Of a DNA stretch of 18,034 nt, positions 1-7,265 are shown piece by piece. Position 1 is the stretch's first letter; the number at the start of each line of letters is the position of its first letter. The notes beneath the pieces are model-generated. The model was not told the DNA's origin. It was given only the letters and a program-made list of their open reading frames with translations, and did not search any database. The translations under genes and the position numbers were made by a program. This DNA comes from JAGTVB01 sp964624765 (GTDB lineage Bacteria > Pseudomonadota > Gammaproteobacteria > HK1), in contig CAZUZO010000067.1 in the NCBI GenBank assembly GCA_964624765.1, positions 1 to 18,034 on the forward strand, in the 5' to 3' direction.

Positions 1-62
1 TCATCCCTCATCCCTCATCCCTCATCCCTCATCCCTCATCCCTCATCCCTCATCCCTCATCC
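1..62. repeat. Heptanucleotide tandem repeat (TCATCCC)n
   Basis: Eight perfect copies of TCATCCC plus six bases of a ninth run from the window edge to position 62, one base before the tsaC stop codon (63-65). The array probably continues beyond the window. The copies are identical, which points to recent expansion or homogenisation by slippage. The 7-bp unit is not a multiple of three, so a reading frame crossing it would shift with copy number. On the strand of tsaC the unit reads GGGATGA, so a transcript leaving tsaC would carry repeated purine-rich, Shine-Dalgarno-like motifs. Short heptanucleotide arrays of this sort are known from other bacteria such as heterocystous cyanobacteria. No function can be assigned here. 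Confidence 0.97.
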
Positions 63-632
63 TTAACACATCCTATCTCCCTTTCGAATCACTCGGTCGC
101 TCAATGCATCACGGATTTCCGTCGGCCGCCGATCGCCGCCAACTTGGCCTGCCAGCACGTAATCGAGTGCCTGTCCAAATCGCCGCCGAACTGCCAGCGC
201 ACTCCGTGCCGGCGGCCTGCCAGCGATGTTGGCGCTACTGGAGACCAGTGCCCCCCCAAAGGCCGCACAGAGTCTGGCCGCTTGCGGGTGCGCCGTCACG
301 CGCACCGCCACCGTATGGCGCCCTCCAGTGAGCCAGTAGGGAACGCCCTTGCGAACCGGCAGCAGCCAGGTTGTGGGCCCTGGCCAGCGAGCCTCCACGC
401 GCTGCCGTAGACTGGGTTCTAGCTCGGCAACAAAAGGCCGCAGCTGGTCAAACATCGCTGCGATGAGGATCACCCCCTTTTCAACACCGCGGCGCTTTAA
501 CGCCAGAAGACGTGCCAAGGCATCGGCATTCCACGGATCGCAGCCGAGGCCATACACCGCCTCAGTCGGATACGCCACGACGCCCCCCGCGCGCAACACC
601 GAACCCGCGCGCTTGATCTGCCAAAAACTCAT
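63..632 (-). CDS. tsaC: L-threonylcarbamoyladenylate synthase, TsaC/YrdC type
   Basis: This cytoplasmic enzyme makes threonylcarbamoyl-AMP from threonine, bicarbonate and ATP, the first step of the t6A37 modification of ANN-decoding tRNAs. The YrdC/Sua5 fold is recognisable: the substrate loop YPTEAVYGLGCDP near residues 21-33, a lysine/arginine pair in LKRRGVEKG, WPGPTTWLLP in the middle and SSSANIAG near residue 132. From the ATG at 632 the protein is 189 aa, close to the 190 aa of E. coli TsaC. It lacks the C-terminal Sua5 domain, so it is the short TsaC form. The frame is open to a TTG at 668, but the ATG start gives the family length and has no worse a ribosome site. It is the last gene visible in the minus-strand group and ends against the heptamer array. 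A palindromic element separates it from topA, so it may be transcribed from its own promoter. Confidence 0.93.
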   Translation of the reverse strand: MSFWQIKRAGSVLRAGGVVAYPTEAVYGLGCDPWNADALARLLALKRRGVEKGVILIAAMFDQLRPFVAELEPSLRQRVEARWPGPTTWLLPVRKGVPYWLTGGRHTVAVRVTAHPQAARLCAAFGGALVSSSANIAGRPPARSALAVRRRFGQALDYVLAGQVGGDRRPTEIRDALSDRVIRKGDRMC

Positions 633-701
633 CGGAGGCAAAAAGTCACCGCTGGCCTGCGAGGCCAATATTTTGAGTGTTCATGGCGGACCGCCGTTCA
701 A

Positions 702-850
702 CTGAGAGCTTGTGAAAAAACCTGCTACACGACCCGATAGCGGCGTTGAGCGGTGCTCGCTCATCGCCTATCTATTTGATATGTCTCTCGGCTTGGCACC
801 GTCCGCCTTGCTCTCGTGGCGCTCGCGACGGTTTTTTCACAAGCTCTGAG
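702..850. repeat. MITE-like terminal inverted repeat element, copy A
   Basis: A 143-bp element (705-847) has perfect 18-bp terminal inverted repeats: AGAGCTTGTGAAAAAACC at 705-722 and its exact complement at 830-847. CTGAG occurs in direct orientation at both outer ends (702-706 and 846-850), overlapping the inverted repeat by two bases. This could be a 5-bp target duplication or a conserved part of the element. It fills most of the gap between topA and tsaC and has no credible reading frame. The reverse complement of 6551-6672 is about 86% identical over the aligned bases; copy A carries about 20 extra bases near its right arm. The shape (short, non-coding, inverted ends, several copies) fits a non-autonomous transposable element or a large REP/ERIC-like repeat. 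The stem with A/T runs could also act as a transcription terminator. Confidence 0.88.
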
Positions 851-924
851 ACGGGTTCAGCCGCCCCCTTGAAGCCACCGCTTACGATCATTCATGGCCG
901 TGTTGCGCCGCCCCCTCTGCTTGC

Positions 925-977
925 CTATCGATCCCATGGCTTTCGATCGGGTCGCGACTTTTTTCGCAACCTCTCAG
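925..977. repeat. Decayed partial copy of the same TIR element, overlapping the topA stop
   Basis: Read on the minus strand, the bases from 977 downward give CTGAGAGGTTGCGAAAAAA. The 16-base part starting at AGAGG differs at one position from the matching arm of copy B (AGAGGTTGTGAAAAAA). A few bases further on comes ACCCGAT, which both complete copies also have about 25-30 bases inside that end. Beyond this the similarity fades and no second arm is clear, so the inner boundary at about 925 is approximate. The CTGAG of this arm contains the TGA stop codon of topA (974-976). This could be a truncated element or a very old insertion. Confidence 0.5.
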
Positions 978-3313
978 TGGGCCGTTCGAGAACGTCTCCG
1001 CGAACGGCTCGCAGGGGCTTCAGCGAGAATTCTCTGTGATTCTTCCAAGCTCAGCTCCCCCGGATCGCGGTCCTTGGGTACCCTGGCATTGCGCTTGCCA
1101 TCGGTGATGTAAGGGCCGAAGCGGCCCCGCAAGATAGCGATACCACTGTCTTCGAACACCTTGATACGCTTGGCGGCGTCCTTTTGCGCCTTTTCCTCGA
1201 TAAGGATCAAGGCTCGCTCCAAGGTAATGGTGTAAGGATCATCATCGGTGCCGAGGGAGACAAATTTATCGCCATAGCGGACGTAGGGACCGAAACGGCC
1301 GACGTTAACCAGGACCCCCTCTCCTTGTGCGGTATGTCCGAGCTCGCGCGGCAACTTGAACAAAGCGAGCGCCTCTTCCAGCGTTATCGCGTTCATGCGC
1401 TGCCCCGGTCGCAATCCAGCAAAGCGCGGCTTATCCTGTTCTGTGGCGGCATCGATCTGGACGTAGGGCCCATAACGACCCATACGTACAGAAACCGCTC
1501 GGCCGGTTTTAGGCTCCACGCCGAGGACTCGAGCTTGACCCACATCCCTGCGGCTGACGGTGGTTTCCTTCTCCTTCACCTGCTCCTTAAACGGCTGCCA
1601 GAATTCCTGCAGCACCGGCACCCATTCCTTCTCACCGCGGGATATGGCATCCAGATCATCTTCTAAGTGCGCCGTAAAGTCGTAGTCAATGTAGTGGCCG
1701 AAGTGCTCGGTGAGAAAGTGATTGACGATGCGTCCCACGTCGGTGGGAACAAAGCGTTTGTTCTCTAGGGTCACGTACTCGCGCTGCAGCAGAGTAGAGA
1801 TAATGACAGCATAGGTGGACGGGCGACCGATACCATACTCCTCCAAGCCTTTCACCAGAGTCGCTTCCGAATAGCGAGGGGGGGGCTCGGTAAAGTGCTG
1901 TTCGGGTCGAATCGCCATCATGGCAACCGCATCGCCTTGCTTGAGGGCTGGCAAGCGTCGCTCTGTGGGTTCGGTCTTGCGATCATCCACGCCCTCCTCG
2001 TACACCGCCAGGAAGCCGGGGTCGACAACCGTCGAACCCGTGGCGCGAAAACGATGCTGGGCACCGCAACCCAACTCCACGGCCACCGTGTCGATGGTGG
2101 CATGCATCATCTGACAAGCCAGCGTGCGCTTCCAGATCAGTTGGTACAGCTTGAACTGCTCCGCCGTCAGATGGGGACGCACCGCATCGGGCGTGCGTTC
2201 GATGGAGGTCGGCCGAATCGCCTCGTGGGCCTCCTGGGCATTCTTGGCCGTAGTCTTGAAGATCCGTTCGGTCTTGGGCAGCGCCTGAGCGCCAAAGTGG
2301 GTCTGAATATACCCGCGGATCTCCGCCACCGCCTCCTGGGCCAAGGTCACCGAATCGGTGCGCATGTAGGTGATTAAGCCCACCAAGCCGCTCTCGCTTT
2401 CCACCCCTTCGTACAGCTGTTGGGCGGTGCGCATGGTGCGTTGGGCGGTCAACCCCAGTTTGCGGGCCGCCTCTTGCTGCAAGGTCGAGGTGGTAAACGG
2501 CGGTGATGGGTTACGCCGGCGCTGCTTTTTCTCTACGGAAAGGACGGTCAGCATTCCCACAGCGTCGCTACCCGTAGGAGCAGGCGCCGCTGCGCGCAGC
2601 AAGTCCCCCTCGACTTGCTGCGCATGGGCTGCGGTACAGATGCTAAATTGGCCCAGTTTTTCTCCCTGGTAGTGGCTGAGTTTGGCGCTGAAAGGCTGAT
2701 CCTGTGCAGCCAGGTCTGCCTCTATGGTCCAATACTCACGCCGCACGAACCGCTCGATTTCAGCTTCCCGCTCGACGATCATGCGCAGCGCCGGGCTTTG
2801 AACGCGGCCAGCGGAGAGCCCCCGACGTATCTTTTTCCAGAGCAGCGGAGAAAGGTTGAAGCCCACCAGGTAGTCCAACGCGCGGCGCGCCTGTTGGGCA
2901 TTCACCAGGTCCATGGAAAGCCTTCGGGGATCGGCGAGCGCCTCCTCGACCGCCCGTCGCGTTATCTCGTGAAACACCACACGATGGACAGGCTTGGCAT
3001 CCAGAACGTGGCGTTCCTTGAGCAACTCCACCAGATGCCACGAAATCGCCTCACCCTCGCGGTCGGGGTCGGTCGCCAGATAGAGGGCATCCGCTTCGCG
3101 CATGCCGCGAACGATCTGCGACAGATGTCGGGCATTTTTTTCGATCACGGTATAGTGCATAGCGAACCCACGCTCTGGCTCCACCGCCCCTTCCTTCGGA
3201 CGCAGGTCACGCACGTGCCCATAGGACGCCATGACATCGAAACTGGCGCCCAGATACTTCTTGAGGGTTCTGGCTTTTGCAGGGGATTCAACGATGAGTA
3301 GGTGTTTGGCCAT
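974..3313 (-). CDS. topA: DNA topoisomerase I (type IA, omega protein)
   Basis: This enzyme relaxes negative supercoils through a transient 5'-phosphotyrosine break and balances gyrase. The N-terminal Toprim domain has the catalytic Glu9 in LLIVESPAKA and the metal triad D82-D84-E86 in ATDPDREGE. The active tyrosine is Y316 in GLITYMRTDS, close to Tyr319 of E. coli. The central type IA core is complete. The C-terminus carries three repeats of the G-R-[YF]-G-P-Y type near residues 612, 672 and 730 and a basic Arg/Ser-rich tail. It has none of the four-cysteine zinc ribbons of E. coli TopA, so its C-terminal DNA-binding part is the Topo_C repeat kind. The ATG at 3313 gives 779 aa and the conserved MAKHLLIVES start; the frame runs open to a GTG at 3364, which adds 17 unconserved residues. 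It lies 31 nt after smg, probably in one operon. Confidence 0.96.
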   Translation of the reverse strand: MAKHLLIVESPAKARTLKKYLGASFDVMASYGHVRDLRPKEGAVEPERGFAMHYTVIEKNARHLSQIVRGMREADALYLATDPDREGEAISWHLVELLKERHVLDAKPVHRVVFHEITRRAVEEALADPRRLSMDLVNAQQARRALDYLVGFNLSPLLWKKIRRGLSAGRVQSPALRMIVEREAEIERFVRREYWTIEADLAAQDQPFSAKLSHYQGEKLGQFSICTAAHAQQVEGDLLRAAAPAPTGSDAVGMLTVLSVEKKQRRRNPSPPFTTSTLQQEAARKLGLTAQRTMRTAQQLYEGVESESGLVGLITYMRTDSVTLAQEAVAEIRGYIQTHFGAQALPKTERIFKTTAKNAQEAHEAIRPTSIERTPDAVRPHLTAEQFKLYQLIWKRTLACQMMHATIDTVAVELGCGAQHRFRATGSTVVDPGFLAVYEEGVDDRKTEPTERRLPALKQGDAVAMMAIRPEQHFTEPPPRYSEATLVKGLEEYGIGRPSTYAVIISTLLQREYVTLENKRFVPTDVGRIVNHFLTEHFGHYIDYDFTAHLEDDLDAISRGEKEWVPVLQEFWQPFKEQVKEKETTVSRRDVGQARVLGVEPKTGRAVSVRMGRYGPYVQIDAATEQDKPRFAGLRPGQRMNAITLEEALALFKLPRELGHTAQGEGVLVNVGRFGPYVRYGDKFVSLGTDDDPYTITLERALILIEEKAQKDAAKRIKVFEDSGIAILRGRFGPYITDGKRNARVPKDRDPGELSLEESQRILAEAPASRSRRRSRTAH

Positions 3314-3344
3314 ATGCCCGCTACGGTGTGTGGCTTCGGGCTTC

Positions 3345-3821
3345 CTAGTGAAGCACCGTAGCACCTCTGTCCAAGACTAGGTCCTCGATCCAGGAGTAGG
3401 CTGCCTGTCCCCCAGGCTGGTTGAACAACACCATCAACACGACCCACTTAAGCTGAGACAGATCGATGGAGTCGGTCTCCAGAGCCATGACCCGATCGAT
3501 CACGAACTCACGGGTGACACCGTCTAATACCCCTGTCTGTTCCAGATAAAGCAGGAACCGGCGACATTCCAAGTCCAGACGCTCTGTCTCTTGCGGCGTG
3601 AACACCCGCATCGCACCACCGCTGTGGACCACCGGTAGGGCTTCGGACGGATTCGGTATCAAGCCCTCCAGCCACGAGAACGCCTTGACGATTTCGCTTT
3701 CAGGAAAGCCCGCCGCGATCAATTCCCATTTCAACGATTCCTCGTCCGATTCGATATCGGCGTCTTCGTCTAAGTAATGGCCAAAGAGATACATGAGCAC
3801 ATCGAGCACGCTTTCTTTCAT
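3345..3821 (-). CDS. smg: Smg family protein (DUF494)
   Basis: Small acidic cytoplasmic protein of the Smg/DUF494 family, whose molecular role is unknown; it is found beside dprA throughout the gammaproteobacteria. The ATG at 3821 gives 158 aa (E. coli Smg is 157 aa) and the typical opening MKESVLDVLMYLFGHY followed by an Asp/Glu-rich segment. The centre holds LIAAGFPESEIVKAFSWLEGL, and the C-terminal half ends in a family-like W-V-x-x-M-V-L-F-N-Q stretch. A strong ribosome site, AAGGGGATG, lies just upstream inside the end of dprA. This supports the ATG over the longer GTG start at 3881. The dprA stop and the smg start are arranged TGA-G-ATG, so the two genes are very likely translationally coupled. 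The stop is 31 nt before topA. Confidence 0.93.
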   Translation of the reverse strand: MKESVLDVLMYLFGHYLDEDADIESDEESLKWELIAAGFPESEIVKAFSWLEGLIPNPSEALPVVHSGGAMRVFTPQETERLDLECRRFLLYLEQTGVLDGVTREFVIDRVMALETDSIDLSQLKWVVLMVLFNQPGGQAAYSWIEDLVLDRGATVLH

Positions 3822-3822
3822 C

Positions 3823-4956
3823 TCATCCCCTTTTGCCCACTCGGCAATATAGGCCGCCGGTAGCGAGCGACACGTAGCCACGCAGCTCTAGGGCAAGAAG
3901 CATGGAGGAAACAGAGTGTGCCGTCAATCCGGTACGCTCCACGAGCGTATCAAAGGATACCGGCTCGTGCCCCAGGGCGCTCAGCACCCGTCGGTGATCC
4001 GCATCCAGAGCCTCCTCGCCGGCAAGTGTGCTGTCGGCCTTCGTGATACCTTGCGAACCCGCCCCACTCGGCATGAGACGCAAGACTTCCAGCACCTCGA
4101 CGGCCGACTCGACCAGAGCCGCACCATCACGGATGAGCGCATGACATCCTCGGGCCAAGGGATTAAAGATAGAGCCGGGGACGGCGAACACCTCGCGCCC
4201 CTGGTTGGCTGCCAGGCGGGCACTGATGAGGGAACCGCTACGCTGCCCCGCCTCCACCACGACGACCCCCCGGGACAGCCCGCTGATGATGCGGTTTCTG
4301 TGGGGGAAATGGCCCGCAAGCGGCGGCGTGCCCAAGGGCAACTCCGACACCAGGGCGCCGACCGCAGCGATGCGCTCGGCCAATCTACCATGGCGCCTCG
4401 GGTAGGTCAGATCAAGCCCGTTTCCCAGCACTGCGATGGTGCCGCCGGACGCCGCGAGAGCCCCCAGATGGGCAGCCGCGTCGATGCCGTATGCCATGCC
4501 GCTAGTGATGATGACACCTGCCGTCGCCAAGCTCTTGGCGAAGCCGTAAGCGATTTCGCGACCGCTCGCCGTCGGCCGCCGGCTGCCCACGATGGCCACT
4601 TGGGGAGAGTGCAAAAGGCCCAGGTTACCGTTGACGAACAACACCGGCGGAGGGTCGGAGAGCTCTCGTAACTGTGCCGGATAACCGTCATCGGCCAGGG
4701 CCAATAGATGATGCCCAGGCTGTTCGGCCCACCTCAAGTCGGCCTCGATGGCGGCCCAGTCGGGGGCCATCAGGTAGCCGACCGTTGCCTCGGACAAGCC
4801 AACGGATCTCAGGACCTGCTGGCCTGCCGCCAATACCGCCTGGGGGCACCCGAAGCGCTCGATGAGGCGATGAAAGCCGATGGGCCCCAGCCCAGGAGCT
4901 CGGTGCAGGGCAAGCCAATGGGCAAGCTCGACAGCTGGCAGGCTGGGCCCGGACAT
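3823..4956 (-). CDS. dprA: DNA-processing protein DprA (Smf)
   Basis: DprA binds incoming single-stranded DNA during natural transformation and loads RecA on it; it is also kept in bacteria not known to be transformable. The 377-aa protein has an N-terminal helical (SAM/HhH-like) region at about 10-75, then the Rossmann-like DprA core at about 80-295. Core motifs are VGSRRPTASG at 123-132, SGMAYGIDAAAH at 152-163, FPHRNRIISGLS at 217-228 and SGSLISA at 240-246. A C-terminal winged-helix domain (about 318-372) follows, as in many proteobacterial DprA proteins. All expected core motifs are present and no frame damage is seen. The ATG at 4956 has only a weak ribosome site. It overlaps no neighbour: 86 nt separate it from the LysM gene upstream and one base from smg downstream. 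Competence itself cannot be inferred from this gene alone. Confidence 0.96.
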   Translation of the reverse strand: MSGPSLPAVELAHWLALHRAPGLGPIGFHRLIERFGCPQAVLAAGQQVLRSVGLSEATVGYLMAPDWAAIEADLRWAEQPGHHLLALADDGYPAQLRELSDPPPVLFVNGNLGLLHSPQVAIVGSRRPTASGREIAYGFAKSLATAGVIITSGMAYGIDAAAHLGALAASGGTIAVLGNGLDLTYPRRHGRLAERIAAVGALVSELPLGTPPLAGHFPHRNRIISGLSRGVVVVEAGQRSGSLISARLAANQGREVFAVPGSIFNPLARGCHALIRDGAALVESAVEVLEVLRLMPSGAGSQGITKADSTLAGEEALDADHRRVLSALGHEPVSFDTLVERTGLTAHSVSSMLLALELRGYVSLATGGLYCRVGKRG

Positions 4957-5042
4957 AGGGAGGCTAGGTAATACCTCGGTAGGGAGGCGGTGGAAACCTC
5001 TGCCCTCTCGACTGGACTCTGCCGGCAGCGGCTACCTTGGGC

Positions 5043-6110
5043 CTAGGATGGCTTCTTGACAACGTCGCCGACGTGCATCGGGCGCACAGCGCTCATGACG
5101 AGGGCATAGCTCACACGATCGAAGGGGCGAAAAACCAGCACGGTGCCGGCGCGTTCGTCCGGTAACACAACCTTTTCTTGGCGTTTCCCGTACCGGTCGG
5201 GTACTTTCGCACCGCGCTGGTAAACCGCCAACACATGCCCCGGCTGCACACCGTCCTGGGTACCGATACTCAGCACGATGACCTGGTACTGGCCGATCTG
5301 GGTGACGCCGTCCACTACAGCAATTATCCTGCCAGAAATCTCGGTAACCGGGGGAAGGGGGATCAGGAGAGGGTGGCTCTCGTCCATCGCGGCCGGCAGC
5401 AACCGATCGCCCCCGAGCACTTCTCGGGAGCCGGCGGTGAGCAAGCAGGTCGAGGGATCGCCCGCTCGCTTCAGTACAGCATCTGCGACATGAACGGCTT
5501 CATAGCCCAGGATGTCCTGATGATTGTCGGGATTTCGGTAGGCCTTGCCGGGGCGGTACACGATATACTGAGTACCGATGTCTTCGGCTTCGATTCCCCG
5601 CACATAGACCTTGAACCCTGGGCCTGCCAACAGATGTTCCTGGCCCAGAGAAACGATGTAAGGCGCCGCCTCCAGCTCGTCTTTGCTGATCACCCGCAGG
5701 CGACTGAGAAACGGCGCGATGGCGTCCATCGGTATGGAAGCGATGGGCTCTTCGCGTCGCTCGAGGGAACGCACAGAGGGGCGCAACTTCTCGATCGGCT
5801 CGGAGGAGCGTAGCTCTTGAGAGCCACGCGCGGCCCGCAAAACGGGCTTGCCGTCGCGATAGACGAGGCTAATCCTATCCCCCGGATAGATAAGGTGAGG
5901 ATCAGCGATAGCCGGGTTCACCTCCCATATCTCCGGCCACAGCCAAGGGTCAGTCAAGAATAACGCTGCAATATCCCAAAGGGTATCGCCTTTTTTCACG
6001 ACATAGACTTGCGGATGGTCCGCAACGACGCCCACCGGCTCCGCCGGTAGCGTCGCCGGGACGAGCGCAATGAGACCTAAGACAAGGCCACGGCACCATC
6101 TGTTACACAT
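5043..6110 (-). CDS. Exported LysM-domain protein
   Basis: A 355-aa predicted envelope protein. Residues 1-23 look like a Sec signal peptide: Arg near the start, a hydrophobic run LVLGLIALVPA and a likely cleavage after LPA, before EP. There is no lipobox. One LysM domain follows at about 34-82 (YVVKKGDTLWDIAALFL, then IWEVNPAIADPHLIYPGD), which suggests peptidoglycan binding. The remaining 270 residues have no catalytic motif I recognise; the spacing of beta-rich segments suggests a mainly beta fold. Homologues beside dprA are common in this kind of gammaproteobacterial locus and are annotated only as LysM peptidoglycan-binding proteins. The ATG at 6110 is chosen because it places the signal peptide at the N-terminus; the frame is open to a GTG at 6194. 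It is the first gene of the minus-strand group, so its upstream region should carry the operon promoter. Confidence 0.88.
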   Translation of the reverse strand: MCNRWCRGLVLGLIALVPATLPAEPVGVVADHPQVYVVKKGDTLWDIAALFLTDPWLWPEIWEVNPAIADPHLIYPGDRISLVYRDGKPVLRAARGSQELRSSEPIEKLRPSVRSLERREEPIASIPMDAIAPFLSRLRVISKDELEAAPYIVSLGQEHLLAGPGFKVYVRGIEAEDIGTQYIVYRPGKAYRNPDNHQDILGYEAVHVADAVLKRAGDPSTCLLTAGSREVLGGDRLLPAAMDESHPLLIPLPPVTEISGRIIAVVDGVTQIGQYQVIVLSIGTQDGVQPGHVLAVYQRGAKVPDRYGKRQEKVVLPDERAGTVLVFRPFDRVSYALVMSAVRPMHVGDVVKKPS

Positions 6111-6272
6111 GGGTATACCCCGAGACGTTGGGGCGCGAAGAGAGGGAGAACACGAGTCGCATCCTGCGCCGATTCCTGGTAGAAGAGTCCACACGTGTTA
6201 GTTGAAACTGTTTCGACGCTTGGTCGTCATTTCTTTAGGCAACGGCCTCGGTCACACCCTGATCAGGGCCAA

Positions 6273-6356
6273 CCGTTGACGCGGGGCGATGGTCATCAAG
6301 CTGCCGAAACGATGACCAACGCCGTTGACACGTTTCTCCGTGGGGCAGGTCAACGG
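6273..6356. promoter_or_regulatory. Candidate operator: three copies of CCGTTGAC
   Basis: CCGTTGAC occurs at 6273-6280 and 6322-6329, and inverted (GTCAACGG) at 6349-6356. The second and third copies form an 8-bp dyad with a 19-bp spacer. Repeated sites between divergent transcription units suggest a regulator binding site. No known regulator is matched by me, and the call rests on the repetition alone. Confidence 0.35.
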
Positions 6357-6547
6357 GCGTTGCGAGGCTCGGCTTGAGCCGATCCCTGACCGTCGCTAAC
6401 ATTTAGCGAACTTTGCGGCCCTTGACCGGTCGGTTTGGCGAGTAGCGCGACACCCGGCGAAGTTAGACACGCAGAGGCAGTGATACACCGGTGGTCAGAC
6501 GAGAAACGACAACCAAGACCCGCGCGCACTCGTTGCGCAGACAGCTG

Positions 6548-6675
6548 CTGAGAGCTTGTGAAAGACCGTTGCGAACGGCGCGAAGCCGCGCGACATATCA
6601 GATCGCTAGGCGAGGAGCGAGCACCGCTTAACGCCGCTATCGGGTAGTGTTGCCGGTTTTTTCACAACCTCTGAG
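6548..6675. repeat. MITE-like terminal inverted repeat element, copy B
   Basis: A 122-bp element (6551-6672) is inverted relative to copy A. Its arms are AGAGCTTGTGAAAGACC at the left and GGTTTTTTCACAACCTCT at the right; they are imperfect against each other but clearly the same ends as copy A. CTGAG flanks it directly on both sides (6548-6552 and 6671-6675), as in copy A. The reverse complement aligns with copy A with 14 differences in the first 102 bases, then copy A has about 20 extra bases, then both share the closing arm. It lies immediately upstream of the def ribosome site, so it may carry or disturb the def promoter. Confidence 0.87.
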
Positions 6676-6701
6676 AACACGTTGCATGGCAAGGTGAACC
6701 G

Positions 6702-7205
6702 ATGGCTATCCTGACAATTTTGCATTTCCCCGACCCACGGCTTCGTAACAAAGCGCAACCGGTAGCGGTGATCGACGAGTCCATTCGGCAGCTGGTCAAC
6801 GATATGCTGGAGACGATGTATGCGGCTCCAGGCATCGGCCTGGCGGCCATCCAGGTCAATATGCCCAAGCGGATAATCGTGATGGATATCTCCGAGCATC
6901 GGGACCAGCCTGTGTGCCTTATCAATCCCGACATCCAGGAGCGCCGTGGTAGCGTTGAGAGCGAGGAGGGATGTCTTTCGGTACCGGGTATCTATGAGAA
7001 CGTGCGTCGATCCGAGTGGATAAAAGTCTCGGCTCAGTCGCCATCCGGGGATAGGTTCACCCTCGAAACCGACGGGTTACTCGCGATCTGTATCCAACAC
7101 GAAATGGACCATCTCGAAGGAAAGCTGTTCGTCGACTATCTGTCGGAGTTGAAACGCCAACGCATTCGCAAGAAAAGCGAGAAACGGCAGCGCGAGACCA
7201 TGTGA
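6702..7205 (+). CDS. def: Peptide deformylase
   Basis: Removes the formyl group from the N-terminal methionine of new proteins on the ribosome; it is a metal-dependent cytoplasmic hydrolase. All three family motifs are intact in the 167-aa protein: GIGLAAIQ at 44-51, EEGCLS at 88-93 with the metal ligand Cys91, and QHEMDHLEGKLF with His133 and His137 as ligands and Glu134 catalytic. Length matches E. coli Def (169 aa). The ATG has a good ribosome site, AAGGTG, five bases upstream. It opens the plus-strand group but is separated from fmt by a 315-bp gap holding a repeat element, which is longer than the usual def-fmt spacing. It may therefore be co-transcribed with fmt only by read-through. 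The C-terminal tail is highly basic, as in other family members that contact the ribosome. Confidence 0.97.
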   Translation: MAILTILHFPDPRLRNKAQPVAVIDESIRQLVNDMLETMYAAPGIGLAAIQVNMPKRIIVMDISEHRDQPVCLINPDIQERRGSVESEEGCLSVPGIYENVRRSEWIKVSAQSPSGDRFTLETDGLLAICIQHEMDHLEGKLFVDYLSELKRQRIRKKSEKRQRETM

Positions 7206-7265
7206 TCACCCCCCCGCATAAGCCTCGCCTCCCCGCCATCGTCGCCTCGACTCGCTTTGTCAGCC

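Larger units (their letters stand above)
6111..6701. other. Divergent intergenic control region between the LysM gene and def
   Basis: 591 bp without a credible gene separate the two divergent gene groups, so promoters for both should lie here. I see no sigma-70 promoter I would defend. What stands out is the 8-mer CCGTTGAC, present three times in 84 bp (entered separately), and a small hairpin with arms TGGTCATC (6290-6297) and GATGACCA (6311-6318). There are also short palindromes: CCCTGATCAGGG at about 6257-6268 and GACCGGTC at about 6424. The right-hand 128 bp are the second TIR element (6548-6675), which ends only 26 bp before the def start. Frames open on either strand here are short and lack codon-use or motif support. 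Confidence 0.7.

Noticed and set aside
1..62. Tandem repeat considered as a CRISPR array.
   Set aside because: The unit is 7 bp with no spacers and no cas genes nearby.
705..847. Element considered as a structured non-coding RNA or riboswitch for tsaC.
   Set aside because: A second inverted copy upstream of an unrelated gene and matching CTGAG borders favour a mobile repeat; no known riboswitch core was recognised.
746..1112. Plus-strand frames of 97 and 72 codons opposite the topA 3' end.
   Set aside because: They cross the TIR element and the antisense of topA and show no protein signal.
1184..2377. Long antisense frames within topA (two of 160 codons).
   Set aside because: High-GC antisense frames opposite a strongly conserved gene; no start signal or domain.
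3916..4671. 251-codon antisense frame opposite dprA.
   Set aside because: Composition is a mirror of dprA codons, and the opposite strand encodes all DprA motifs.
6195..6377. A 60-codon plus-strand frame in the divergent region.
   Set aside because: No ribosome site, no motif, and it runs through the CCGTTGAC repeats and hairpin, so it is better read as control DNA.
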